64,000 nucleotides of DNA from Telmatactis stephensoni. Lineage: Eukaryota; Cnidaria; Anthozoa; Actiniaria; Isophelliidae. Where the stretch lies: contig JALIZF010001330.1 in the NCBI GenBank assembly GCA_029948255.1, positions 179,635 through 243,634 of the forward strand, in the 5' to 3' direction. The position numbers and the translations under genes are program-made. Below the pieces are notes generated by a model. The model saw only the letters and a list, made by a program, of their open reading frames with translations, was not told the DNA's origin and did no database searches. Below are positions 1 to 10,831 of the stretch, piece after piece. Position 1 is the first letter of the stretch, and every line of letters begins with the position of its first letter.

Positions 1-87
1 GAGTTTACTTGTGACCTGTGCGGAAAGGACTGTCACGCAAGGATTGGTCTGCTGAGTCATTTAAGACGCTGTTCCCAACAGGACTGA
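1..87 (+). pseudogene. 3' end of a LINE ORF2 with terminal zinc finger (partial)
   Basis: The reading frame is open from base 1 to the TGA at 85-87 and enters from outside the window. It encodes a short zinc-finger-like end with CxxC (residues 4 and 7) followed by H (20) and C (24), and the sequence SRIGL-like HARIGL between them. This spacing resembles the C-terminal finger found at the end of many invertebrate LINE ORF2 proteins, just after the reverse transcriptase. That assignment is inference from the motif and the neighbouring LINE pieces; the reverse transcriptase itself is not in the window. A C2HC finger of another gene cannot be excluded. Confidence 0.45.
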
Positions 88-219
88 CTGACCTTTTACC
101 ACGGTGCTACCATTATCTTACGAGATAGACGGATGCCTACTACTACTAGATATTCAATACTACTGGTCGTCTTCAAGTACAAGGTCAGTGGTACACTAAG
201 TGGGCTTGTCACGAGTTTG

Positions 220-750
220 CTTTGTTGCTACGGTATGTTAAGTCACACTTCAAACATAAAACAACAAATCCAGATTACGACCTGTTTAAGTATACCCAAG
301 AAGATTTGGTAGATGAAGAGAATGAACATGAGAATGAATTGAAAATATCAAACCCTTCCGTGATTTTTCTGCACTTCAGACAAATGACATTGAAAAGAAA
401 AATTTATCTGATGTCATTGATGAATCGACAAAGCTAATACAATCGACACAATCAAAGTATCCGTCTGCAAAAATCATTTATTCCTCACTTCTACCACATC
501 TTGGTGCCATAAATTCAGTTGCTGACCAATTGAATGGAGCAGTTTTGTGAAAATAAGGAATCCCTGATTTATTTGGATAACTCACATATAAACAATGTGT
601 ACCATTTTTACCACAATAAACATCTAACCCGTCGTGATATGAAAGGCTCAATATATGGAACTCATAAGAAATCGATACATCAGTCCATACAAAGACAAAG
701 AACCAATGAGGACTCACCATATAATACACAATTTGTGCCTAATTGACGTC
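220..750 (+). pseudogene. Decayed LINE ORF1 with SGNH-hydrolase-like domain
   Basis: Two frames joined by a frameshift near 530 read as one protein region. The first part has KYPSAKIIYSSLLPHLGAIN, which resembles the strand-turn core of SGNH/GDSL esterase domains found in ORF1 of some CR1/L2-type LINEs. The second part has LIYLDNSHI and a C-terminal HLTRRDMKGSIYG segment that matches the usual end of such domains. Several stops and shifts make it non-functional. An endonuclease start follows at 1283, the order expected in a LINE. The assignment is by motif recall only. Confidence 0.4.
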
Positions 751-1282
751 CGAAGACACCTGTTGTCCGTCACGAACAGATAAAGAACCCCACTTTATAC
801 CACCGGAAACAACAGGACTACTCACAACAAAGAACCTTTTATCCAAGCAACGGACATTCTTATACCAACGTAACATTAACACCCCAACATCAATATAGTC
901 ATCCTAATCAGGAACTCAGCAACAACTTGTCAGGTTTACCCTTTCAACTTAATTCAATCATTAATTCAACAATTAAGTTCCTTTATCTAATATATATACC
1001 TTAAATCTATTAGATATCACAAGGGTTAGTTTTATAATTAAGTTTTATTTTATATTTTACTTTATACACTTTTTCTTTTCGTATTTTATTGAATCCAATT
1101 TAGTCATCTATTTACTTTATGTGTCTTATAGGTTTTGTTCCAAATAGCTATGCACATCATTCATTATCTACACAAGCGACACAAGTTACTATATTGGTAA
1201 TACTTATCTTTAATTCACTTTTATAGTATACAATTATATTTACTGATCAACATTTTTATATATAATAATTATATAATAATTC
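751..1282. other. AT-rich spacer between LINE ORF1 and ORF2 remnants
   Basis: No frame of interest is visible. The stretch is AT-rich (TATATA-type runs near 990-1010 and 1255-1280). It probably represents the decayed ORF1 end and inter-ORF region of the same LINE. Confidence 0.3.
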
Positions 1283-1460
1283 ATGAACAACCAAAGCAAT
1301 CGTATTTCTTTTGGTACATGGAATATTAATGGCATATACAACAAATCAACTGGTGATTAACTAAAAGTCATGAATTTCTTGACATCATTAGAAAACATGA
1401 TTTCATAGCGATAACGGAAACCTGGACTGACGAAATATTATTGGAGAAAAAAAGAATGTA
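1283..1460 (+). pseudogene. LINE ORF2 N-terminus: apurinic-type endonuclease start (broken)
   Basis: From ATG 1283 the frame reads a strand containing GTWNINGIYNKS, the first metal-binding asparagine motif of the LINE endonuclease (EEP fold). After an in-frame stop near 1357 and a frameshift near 1370 it continues as EFLDIIRKHDFIAITETWTD, which supplies the second motif (ITETW, catalytic glutamate). This pair in this spacing is diagnostic of LINE EN domains. The rest of ORF2 is absent downstream, so this is a truncated copy. Confidence 0.65.
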
Positions 1461-1735
1461 ATCTGCCATCTCAAACAGAGAAAAGTAAAGCTTGGCGGAC
1501 TGAGGTTCTTTTATTATGGACTTGTTAACATTATTTTGCCCTCCTTGGAAGTTTGTACCAAGTGACTGAACACTATTATTGGCTACTGTGCCATTCTTTC
1601 AAGTTTTGAACATCATAATACACTCAACAAAATTACTTGATTCTGATTAATCAAGAGGAGTACAGTAAGTTATATTAATTGGGAATGTCTGTATTGGGAA
1701 AATTTATTTAGTGTATTATAAAAAAAACACAATAC

Positions 1736-1891
1736 ACCGAATCAAAATATGGCAGCAAATTTGAATAACTATTGCTCTGGACTGACTAGCCTCTAATTCA
1801 TGTGAAAACACTTTTGTGTTTCCACGTGAACACGAGGCTAGTCAGTTAAGAATAATAGTTATTCAAATTTGCCACCATATTTTGATTTGGT
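1736..1891. repeat. Fold-back (MITE-like) inverted repeat, 156 bp
   Basis: Left arm 1736-1793 and right arm 1834-1891 are near-perfect reverse complements of about 58 bp, for example ATCAAAATATGGCAGCAAAT against its complement near 1870-1888. The 40-bp loop is itself partly palindromic, with GTGAAAACAC and GTGTTTCCAC. It would form a long hairpin. No coding content and no clear target duplication were found. Confidence 0.8.
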
Positions 1892-2120
1892 CAATGTTGA
1901 GTGCAATTTGGAATAAACAGGCATAAGTGATGTTTAAGTTCTCAAAATTTGCCTAATGGCAAAGCATCAGTTCCATGTTAATTCTGAATTGTACACAAGA
2001 TCATGTGTTTTACTATACAAGTGATTGACTTTTAACTTATGTGATATTAATTTTGTAAATACATTGAATTGTAGATTGTTTTTTATTCTAATGCTTTTTT
2101 GTTGTTGTTGTGATTTTCAG

Positions 2121-2242
2121 ATGTACCTCAATACCACTATGGAGTGGAAAAAATTAAAAAACACAAACAAATGATTGTTGACAGTTGCAATCAAAAGCTA
2201 AGGGATATCTCAAAGAAGCTTTCAAAAAGGGAAGGAAAATAG
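2121..2242 (+). pseudogene. Possible internal exon fragment, lysine-rich
   Basis: A good polypyrimidine tract and TTTTCAG acceptor precede 2121. From there a 40-codon frame (phase 2) stays open and reads VPQYHYGVEKIKKHKQMIVD, rich in lysine, until a stop at 2240. No start, donor or family is recognisable. Part of the segment is duplicated at 2935-2985. It could be an exon of a lost element gene or chance. Confidence 0.2.
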
Positions 2243-2985
2243 AAGCTTATATCAAATCATGTTCAAATGAGAAATTTAGTAAACAGTGTGACTACTCCGA
2301 CCAAGTCCATCCAAACAAATTTTCATGCAAATTATCCAATTACGATCGAGTATACAAACAATACAATCTCTACAAATTTTTGAAATTTCCCTTAAAATGC
2401 AAAGAATTTGCTTTGTTTGTGTAGAAATTACATTGACATTGAACAAGAAGCATGGTACGCTGTAGAAGCTGGCAAAAAAATATGTTGTTCAGTGTCAAAA
2501 ATGTACCTTGAAAATTTGTCTAAAAATTTGTTTGGGTGCCCTTGGTTGGAGTAGTCGTACTGTAAAAACCGAATTGAAGATAGGGAATTAAAGATACAAA
2601 ATTGGGAATGAGGAATCCTACTCGGGGGTCAAGAGTTCGGCCACTGTGGTTGTGAATTCTCTTTTTATATATTTATTTAGATTGGCATTTACATTTTTGT
2701 TGCATCGCGACCAGCAAATTACAAATTTTGTTTTGATTTTGGGTTTTTCTGAGCCGTCAATCATTTTGGGGGCGGAGCTTTCACAAACTCGTTCAGTGAT
2801 TGGTTGATTTGGAAGACACTCTGCCCCCAAAATGATTGACGGTTCAGGAAAACCCGAAATCAAAACAAAATTTGTAATTTGCTAGTCGCGATACAACGAT
2901 TTTGGCTGTAATGATAATAAATTTAATTTGGAAGTCAAAAAGGAAGGAAAATAGAGGCTTATATCAAATCATGTTCAGATAAGCA
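2225..2985 (+). repeat. Direct duplication flanking a MITE
   Basis: The segment at 2225-2275 (AAAAAGGGAAGGAAAATAGA, then CTTATATCAAATCATGTTCA) recurs at 2935-2985 with a few differences. A second pair of similar stretches lies at about 2662-2692 and 3129-3163 (TTTTTATATATTTATTTAGA). Together they indicate that this neighbourhood was partly duplicated before the MITE at 2699 was inserted in one copy. Confidence 0.6.
2699..2897. mobile_element. MITE with 75-bp terminal inverted repeats
   Basis: Arms 2699-2773 and 2823-2897 are reverse complements with only a handful of mismatches (GTTGCATCGCGACCAGCAAA at the left edge, its complement at the right). The 49-bp loop has no reading frame. The outer limits may extend a few bases further (a possible CAGCCAAAAT terminus near 2900-2915). 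The element is non-coding and would have been moved by an unknown transposase. Confidence 0.75.
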
Positions 2986-2997
2986 ATTCATTTACAG

Positions 2998-3123
2998 TAA
3001 TAATTATATCATCCAATTAGAATTGTATTTCCACTTGTTCATGTTCAAAAATATTTTACATAATAATTATATTATCCAATTAGAATTGTATTTCCACTTG
3101 TTCAATGGTCAAAATATTTTACA
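2998..3123 (+). repeat. Two tandem copies of a 63-bp AT-rich unit
   Basis: Unit one (2998-3060) and unit two (3061-3123) share TCCAATTAGAATTGTATTTC and the following CACTTGTTCA with about three differences. There is no coding meaning; it is a recent local tandem duplication. Confidence 0.85.
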
Positions 3124-3429
3124 TATGCTTATTTTTATATATTTTTTTAGATTGACATTTAAAAATAATAAATTTATTTTGGAGGCAACAAAGATGTATT
3201 TTAGTTTAATCCAATTTTTAAGGTCTGGGAAAGAAGTTTCATTAGGAATCATACAAGACCTTGACATAATCTTGTGGGATCTTGTGAAGAGGTTCAGGGG
3301 TAAAAAAATGTGATTGTGGATTTTTTTCACTAAATGTTGTATTCTACAAAATGTGCTATTAATGACTGCAAAGTTGACTTATTGTGGGAAGATTGTGTGT
3401 AAGATCCGAGCAAGTTTTTGATAGTAATC

Positions 3430-3741
3430 TTACAAGAAGATTTCATTGGCTTGTAGACAAAACGTTGCGCGAGGTGGAAGTACTGAGGTTCGCCAGGGTG
3501 GTGTATGGACTTGCGCCATCACCATTTCTTCTGAACAGAGTGCTACAACAACATTTGACCTCAATGCAATCTGAGTACCCGGCAAGTGTCAACGAAATCC
3601 AAAGAAGTTTGTACGTGGATGATCTGATATCGGGAGCTTCGACAGTCAAAGGAGCTAAGCAGTTAAGGAATGAAGCGGTGAAGATCTTCAGTGATGCAAC
3701 ATTTACGTTACATAAGTGGAGCTCGAACGTTAAAGAGCTTT
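3430..3741 (+). pseudogene. BEL/Pao retrotransposon reverse transcriptase, C-terminal part
   Basis: The frame reads FHWLVDKTLREVEVLRFARV then VYGLAPSPFLLNRVLQQHL, and SLYVDDLISGA, ending KWSSNVKEL. The YVDD catalytic pair and the LRF-A-V-GL-SPFLLN block are typical of Pao/BEL reverse transcriptases. Similarity stops near 3741 after KEL, where AT-rich subterminal sequence of the CACTA-bearing block starts. The RNase H of the same type of element resumes at 12,070, so the two are taken as parts of one BEL copy, with the connecting region of over 100 residues lost. Confidence 0.85.
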
Positions 3742-4912
3742 GCGTAAATATGGAGTGAATTTGGTGGACTATATTTGCACTTTATTTGATTTATTGCAAA
3801 GATGAAGCAATAGTAATATTTGCAACTTTGGTAAAACTAGTGTAAACTCAGTGTGAATTTAATCTTTGAATATGTTTGCACACATATTTGCCAATAAAGC
3901 AAAATTGTAAATTTACTACTGTTTTGCAACATATTCGCAACAAGGCAAATATAACTTGAATTTGCACAAAAATGCAAACTTAGGGCAAACATAATAATTG
4001 CACTTAATTTTGACTTGGGTGTTAAATGGGTTGTTGTAGGCGATTTTCAATGAACGGATTTGACTACCTTGACTTTGAATGCTCGTTTTCGATACCTCTG
4101 TGTTAACTGGACTTTATAAAACTCCGCGGTCCCTGTCTTTTATGAGACTGGTCGTTGTTTTATTAATGGCTCAATTTTGAAAAATGGGTAGTTGAATCAA
4201 AGAGATCTTTCACCTCTGTGCACTAACAATCTACAAGCCCTTTTCTTTCCTAATAAACTTGAACCTATATAATTATTATATAGCCATGACACAGAAATTC
4301 CAACAAACAATGTACATGCCATCATAGTATTTAATATCTGTCTTATAACATCTACAAATTACAGTAAAAACTCATATAAAGGGAAACTGACAATTAAAAC
4401 ACTCTAAGCTGAAAATTGAACAATTAAGCACGAAATGTATGTCAGAACCAGACATACATTTTATATATATCCATTACAGCCCGTCCTAGAAAATCACAGA
4501 TTCCTATATACAGGTTTTTACTGAACATGCATGTAAGCACTTTGAAGGTACCTAATACTGGTTAAGACTATAGTGCAAAATTGCTTGCAAATAAATAAAG
4601 TTAGAGTAAATTTAAACCACTACAAAATAATCATATAAATGAGTAGTGCAATCAGTATAGCTGTGAAATACATATTAATCAATGTAGTGTTAATTAAACA
4701 GAAAAAATAGAATTTGCATAAAATAGCACAATTAATTTTACAATAATTTATATTCACAGTTATACAATTCACACTCTACAAATTAAAGTGTGTATACCTA
4801 GAATTAAGTGGAAATTTCACTAGTCTTTCATTTCACATTTAATTTCACAATCCGTGAAGTACAATGTTTATGCATTGTAAAAATTATGGTAGTAGTCATA
4901 TTCATATTGTAT
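3742..4912. other. Left subterminal region of the CACTA block
   Basis: There is no coding frame. The first 280 bases carry many short related words (ATATTTGCAC, TTTGCAACTT, TTTGCACACA, AATTTGCACA) in both orientations, a pattern resembling the subterminal transposase-binding repeats of CACTA elements. From about 4030 to 4912 the DNA is plain AT-rich sequence, the 3' flank of the minus-strand transposase. Confidence 0.45.
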
Positions 4913-7609
4913 CTAACACTGTAATTTGGATGGTAAAGGACATGTGATCAACACATTTTCTTTCCTAAAGAAATCATAAGCAGGTACAAACTTTGAATTG
5001 ATTCTTTGTAAGGGGATGAATGAAGCAGGCCCTTCTACTTCAAACAGGTCTTTACACCATATCTCAACTGGTGCTCCAAGAGCATGCCTTGCAGGATGTT
5101 GTTTAAACCACTGAACCTGTGCCAAAATACATGTTTCATACTGGCCATTTACTTCTACATTTTGTTTCATGAATAGCTGTACTACTCCAGGTCGTATATC
5201 TAAACCACTTAAATTGAGCTTTCCACCAAGACCACACCATCCTGCTAAGATAAATGATCTCTCTCCCCTTGATTCATTAGTTCCATAAAACTCCCCTGAC
5301 AAAGCAATACCAGAGATTACTTCACAATTAATTGTAATGGATGATATGTTGACATCTGGCAAAAAAGCTCGATATGATTCCTTCAGAAATGGCAGAAAAT
5401 CACTGTCAATGCAGTGCTTGTACACTGGTGAAATGATATTATATATTGGAAGGATTTCTTGTGATATTATCCAATGATTCCCTTGCCTTACAGGACCAAT
5501 AGAGAGTAACTTCTGTTGTATGACATAATTAGATGACACATCAGTTTGTGAAGAGGAATAGAGTGCAAGTGTTCCAGTGGCACTAGATTTCATTTTTTTC
5601 AAGACAGGATCAAAAAATTCTTTAAATGTAGACGGAGTGGAAAGAGTTTTAATAAACTGTTCAGATGCAAACTTCCTCATTATTTGAATTTCCACAGACC
5701 GTTGATTCGTAGAGTATTCACCTAAAATACCATTATACCTTTCAAAACTGAAAAGCCAGAATGAATAAACTGGCCCAAAGTCCAGGATACACTGCAGAAT
5801 GTGAGTATGCAAATGCATGTTTGGGGTGACTTTATTGTGTCCATAACGTTCCTCAAAACCAGTACAGAATTTCATAAGACATTCATGGGCTAGACTTGCT
5901 TTAGATACAGTAATAATTGGTGTACAGAGGAAACTACATGCCATGACAAATTGACGCCAGATCTCTAAATCATCTTTTGGCAGGACATTCCATAGGGCAA
6001 AAATAGAATAAACAATTGTCCAGGACTTCCACTGGTCAGCAGTGAAACCTCCATATGTATTTGAGATCTTTTTTGGTAGGCGCCCAATGGAAGACGGTGC
6101 ACAGACTTTGTCAACTTTCTTCTGTATTTGATTCAAATGTTCTTCATTATGTGTTTTGCAGTTCCTGTAAATAGATTGTGCATGGGGTCTATTACATGAA
6201 ATCGAACACAATCAAAATATGGCAATATCATAAGCTCAGTGAATCTTGTACCATATTGTTGTTCCTTCCTGGCTTTATCAGTTGCCGATGTTTGATTTAG
6301 AATATCTTGCGCTTGTTGTCTATGTGTCTCATTTGTACGAGGAGGGCACTGGTCAAAACCTGAAAAGTCTATGCGTTCACTCACATTGCCAGGAAAAAAT
6401 TTGGTACATTTGGAACATCCTTGATTGGATCCGTGTCCTGTAAAACCACACACTTTCCGTGCAGCTGGAACGTCACAACCAATACACAATAAAGCTGCAC
6501 AAAAAAGTTCACATTGTTCTTGCTCTGGTGGTTGAACTTGTATTCCTTCATGCCAAAGTTGATTTAACTCAGAAACAAGTGGTTCTAAATATGAGTTAAT
6601 GTTCAGTTTAGGTTCATGTGGCCCTGGTATAATGCCTACTAGGATGACATTCTCAGTGTAATTAACCATAATCCCTTTTGTAAACATATCATGTTCGCGT
6701 CCCTTGTGCCTTTGATTTGGAGGCGTTCACGCAAATATCGTAGCAAAGAAATTTAAGTATAATCGAAGTCAATCGGAGGAAAGAGGTATGATTTAGTTAA
6801 ATGATTGTTAGTATTTGGTTATTGATGATTGTATCCTCGTTAGTTGTTTATTATAATTGTAAGTTTCATTTGTCACAGTTTGCCATAAATCCTGGTCTTG
6901 ATATGAATTGCTTTAAACTGTTAACAACACTATTGTAGCAATATATTATCAAAGGGTAAAGTCGTATCTTCCCACTTTTCAACACAACTTGCTTTAGCAG
7001 AGTTTCTCCACAAGGCTTACGTCGAAATTGTTGACGATGTTGTTTGTGAGCAACATAGCTACATTTTTTAATAACTGTTCTGCCAAACTGTTCAAAATAG
7101 CAATCCTCAAATTTATAAAGGGAATCACATTTGGGACAAGCAACAAATTTTGTGAATGTATCTTTATCAATGCCAATGCTTTTCTTTAAAAGATTCAGTG
7201 ATTTGGGAAACAGACCAGCCAGTCTACTAACACTTGGTATAGTTGTTGATATGGCAAGAAGAACGGAATTCAAAAACTGAATAAAAAAATATCAAAGGCA
7301 TTCTCTGAAATTCTACAGTATGAAGCCCATGTGCACAAACATATCATCATCCACTTTGCAATGTCCAAGAGCTTTCCACCCTCTACATCATGGTAAAGGT
7401 TTCCATTGGGATGTTCTGTCTCAAAATCTAGCAATAAATCATCTTCATCTATTTCCCACATCTCATACATTCTTTGACTTCTACACCTTTGAGTATACGT
7501 GAATCATCTTCTTGATCTTCAAGATGTCCTCCAGCAAGTCTTATGTCTTCTTCCTCTAGCTCATTTACTTTGGCTCCCAAAGCTTCTATGTTATGATGTC
7601 TTGTTGCCC

Positions 7610-8825
7610 CTAAATTGCAAGACCAAGGAATGATTCATTACTTAATCTCTATAATTTTCATATTAAAAACAAAATTCCTAAAAAAAAAATCATTACATAA
7701 ATGCATTTCAATGAGAAAAATGATAAAGCTGAGACTCTGTTGCAAAATTATTAAAGGCTCTAATTAACACTACTAATGGGTTTCCTGTTTAGTTGGCAAT
7801 TTTTATTATTTTTTATTATTACTTTTATTATTATTTATCATTTTTAATGGACTCGAACAATCAAAATGAACGCTTGGAATATAATGAGTTTCGTAAAGGT
7901 TCCCTACAAACTGAAAAGGTTATGAATTTTTGAAGCTCAATTTTTTTTTTGAGATTTTTTCATATCTTTGTCAGTTTAGAGCAATCTTCCCAAAGCTCTG
8001 CAATTCTAATAATATCGATGCATTTGATAGTGAATTCCTAATTTTTCCGGTAGATAAGTTAACTTAAGCTTAAGGTAGCTCACTATAGTTTCAAAGACCA
8101 TTATACCAATGGTAAAAAGTGGATAATATACTGCTTCAAATTTATACTTTGACAACCGTACAGCCAACCATATGACAGACCATGAATCAGGGAACCATTT
8201 GATAATGAAATTCATTGCTCGAAAGGTTGCTATAGCAATGTGACGTCAGCATTAAGGAAGGTCATTGTTTCAATAAAATGAGTAAAAACGCAAGTTTTCT
8301 ACTGTGAACGTTTTTAAAACTCACAAAATCTATTTTCCACATTATCATACAGCCACTATCAAAAGTTAGCTAACTTCCTGACATCAGATTTTTCTCAATT
8401 TAGAAAAACCGAAATTTGACAATATCTCATATTCTGATGTCCAGAAAATTTTTAAAATCGATCATACAATCACAAATTAAGCAAAGTTTCATATTATTTT
8501 AAAAAAATCAACTTTTACCATGGAAACTTCGAGCAATTAAAATTTAATTGGTAAAAAGGGACCTTTTTATGGAAGCTGTAGCGTTGCTATGGTAACATCT
8601 ATGGGATCATGGCCCTTACAACAAATCCTAAAACTCATAATCTTCAATATAATTGGTCTATAAGCTGTCAATATGCAAACAAACTTGATTTTAAACATGA
8701 CTTTTTCATTTAGTATCAGTATCCACTATAACTATAGGGAGCCTCCTTAAATTATTTTAAGTAAGCTTAAGCTTATTAGTTATGATATCACGCTGGCGTA
8801 AAAATAGATGAGTTTAGTTTAATAC
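7610..8825 (-). other. Intron 1 of the CACTA transposase gene, carrying a MITE
   Basis: Donor GTATTA follows 8826 (minus strand) and acceptor TTTAG precedes 7609; exon phases match (one base plus two). The 1.2-kb intron holds a 673-bp TTAA-flanked MITE (8074-8746). The remaining sequence is AT-rich with nothing recognisable. Confidence 0.55.
8074..8746. mobile_element. TTAA-flanked MITE (piggyBac/Kolobok-like target)
   Basis: TTAA at 8070-8073 and TTAA at 8747-8750 bracket terminal repeats GGTAGCTCACTATAGTTTC (left) and, complemented, GGAGGCTCCCTATAGTTAT (right), which agree at 14 of the first 17 positions. No reading frame of transposase type lies inside. TTAA duplication is characteristic of piggyBac and Kolobok transposition; which one is unknown. 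It sits inside the CACTA transposase intron and so is younger than that gene copy or its source. Confidence 0.75.
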
Positions 8826-9060
8826 CTTCGTTGCCTTCATATTGTTCAACATCTGTATCGTCAATGACACTTTCACATCCTCTTTTCGGCAGTGTTCTAT
8901 CCACAACAAGACTTTCATCTTCAGATGACTCAGATAAATCCTGATTGCGGCGTTTCCACGTGCCTGTCTTTGAGTTATAATATAAAGACTCGTGTCTTCT
9001 GTATGTTCGTGGATTCAAGTACTCATTGCAATGATAGCAGTATTTTCGACCTCCAACCAT

Positions 9061-9451
9061 CCTATAACTTTTAAAATCGTGGACAGATTCAGCAGAAACA
9101 ATTTAAATTTAGAAAACTCACGATCAGCATAGTCGAGCATAGTCGGTATTTTTGACATGTAAACAAGCTCCTATGACTTTGAATGATGGACTTTGGAACT
9201 AGACCCAATTTCCCGCGTCCAGATTCACGTGAACACTTGGTGTTTATGATAATGAATTATTCCAAATTTCAAAACTATCACGTGAAAATAAGTAAAGTAG
9301 TCCAATGGTAAAGCGACGTAATGTAAACACCGGGAGCTTTGAAAGCTAGCATAGACGCTTGTCGATTTCATACTTCGCGCTTCGTTGTAGGCTATCTTCT
9401 TGACCCTTTTCATCGTTAAATTCCCATTATTCTTCGATATCTTTCTTTGTA
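9061..9451. promoter_or_regulatory. Shared divergent promoter region of the CACTA genes
   Basis: The minus-strand transposase starts at 9060 and the plus-strand partner at 9452, so these 391 bp must hold both promoters. Two CACGTGAA-type palindromic words lie at about 9228-9236 and 9280-9287. There is no clear TATA box. Function is inferred from position only. Confidence 0.4.
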
Positions 9452-10831
9452 ATGGCCAGAACAAGAAAAGTAATCGTCAAAACCAAGAAAAATAATCTCC
9501 CCAAGAGTATTCCCATTTCTGCGGGAAAACAGCCGAAGAATGTTGGTTGTTTAGCGGAGAGACAAGAGATGGCTTCTCGCCGTTTGGAATTACCGGTCAT
9601 GTCTACACCATCGGGTTCGCCAGCGAATACAGCTAGTTCCTCACCACCTTTACCCACAATGAGTAACACTCCAATTTCAAGCAGAGCCTCAGATGCTAGT
9701 ACACCGGACAATACACCGGCTCCAACCTCAAGCAGAGCTTCAAGCTCATCAAACAGATCGCCAAATACCGCCGTACCATGTGTAGAAGATTTTCGAGACT
9801 TTATGGCAGAGCAACGAACATTCAATGAGCGACTGCTTAGTTTATTCGAAGAACAAGATGGGCCATCCAGGAAAAGATGCATGAGGGCAAAATTACCTCT
9901 AGATTTAACGGTAAGTTTGAAGGATCATGTTTAATTTACGACTCCTACCAAAACTTTCTCATTGACGGGCACTTTGAAAACGACAAAATTCTGCAATTCC
10001 CTGTTATACCCTATTAACATTTTTATAGTTTTACCGTTTCAAATGACGAAGTTTCTAGTATTAGTATCTCAAACACATGTGCGCTTTGTTTACTTTGCTG
10101 AATGCTGAGCCGGCAATGGTGTTCATGTCAGACTCTGTATGCTTTGTTTCTCTGCTTCCCGCCATTTATTAGAACAGGTCAATTTACGCTGTTGTCCGGC
10201 ATTTTGAATTTGGACTAACATGACAAAATTTATATTTAAATTTATATTATATTTATTAATTGTATACCATCAATGATTATATATTAAATTATATTACGTT
10301 TGTCTTTCATCACAATTGGGCTAGCCTGTGTAGTGGTCTTAAGGGGAAGGGAGGAGGAGAAAAGAGGCTGAACTGCTACATAACCCTCAAAATAAAAATA
10401 AAAAGTATTCAATCTTAAACAATCTAATTCTAAAATCTTTTTGTATTAATGTTTTCCTATTTTTTCTGCAGAAACGAATTCAAAGAACAAATGCTTTAGA
10501 AAGTTCAACTTCTTTTCACGACAAAGAAAGCATCAAAGAAATCTTAATAAATGACTTCATGTCCTCTGAAGAATCTGGTTCTGAGTCAGAAAGATTATCT
10601 GATTCAGAATCAGATACAGAGGAAGCACCAGCAAAGAATAGCTGCTTAATTGTCAAAAAGCTTCAATGGAGGAGTGAACAAGCAAATGAGATCTTTGCTT
10701 GCCTTGATAGGCGCATATCAAGGAAAAGGACCAGGAAAGGGCAGACAATGGTTGTAGAGCGAGTGCAAAGCCCCACATTTTCACAACGAAAACCACCTCA
10801 AGATGCACCAGAATGGGCTATTATTTCTTAG
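9452..10831 (+). CDS. CACTA partner protein, two exons, Ser/Pro-rich with C-terminal WRS...APEWAI domain
   Basis: Exon 1 is 9452-9910 (153 codons) ending in a GTAAGT donor; exon 2 is 10,472-10,831, preceded by TTTTTTCTGCAG. The phase is zero and the joined frame is 272 residues without stops. The N-terminus is basic (MARTRKVIVKTKKNN), residues 45-110 are a Ser/Pro/Thr/Ala-rich linker, then ERLLSLFEEQ may be a short helix. Exon 2 has an acidic serine run (SSEESGSESERL, SDSESDTEE), then KKLQWRSEQANEIFACLD and end DAPEWAIIS. The WRS plus terminal AP-WA pattern recurs in the CACTA-like insertion at 52 kb. It is probably an accessory DNA-binding or regulatory protein of the transposon; no enzyme motif is visible. 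It appears intact, unlike its neighbour. Confidence 0.7.
9911..10471 (+). other. Intron of the CACTA partner gene
   Basis: It begins GTAAGTTTG and ends CTATTTTTTCTGCAG, both strong animal splice sites. It is 561 bp and contains no frame of interest. Confidence 0.75.

Larger units (their letters stand above)
4913..9060 (-). pseudogene. CACTA-type (tnp2-like) transposase gene, multi-exon, frameshifted
   Basis: Exon 1 (9060-8826) starts MVGGRKYCYHCNEYLNPRTY, a C2H2-like finger. Its phase-1 donor joins an acceptor at 7609, giving a glutamate-rich stretch. Frameshifts near 7471 and 7285 follow. 7273-6866 holds CPKCDSLYKF and a second cysteine pair, ending SRPGFMANCDK. 6687-6133 holds GIIPGPHEPK, CGFTGHGSNQGCSKC and RFHVIDPMHNLFTGTAKH, the typical tnp2 core. 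After a frameshift near 6170, 6140-4913 has GGFTADQWKSW, NMHLHTHILQCILDFGPVYS, FWLFSFERYNGILG and C-terminal QWFKQHPARHALG. The order matches animal tnp2-like proteins. A block between GFMANCDK and the IIPGP motif appears to be missing, so the gene is dead. Confidence 0.8.

Noticed and set aside
5058..6690. Minus-strand tnp2 segment as a host gene
   Set aside because: Motif order and neighbours match CACTA transposase, and it is frameshifted and internally deleted.
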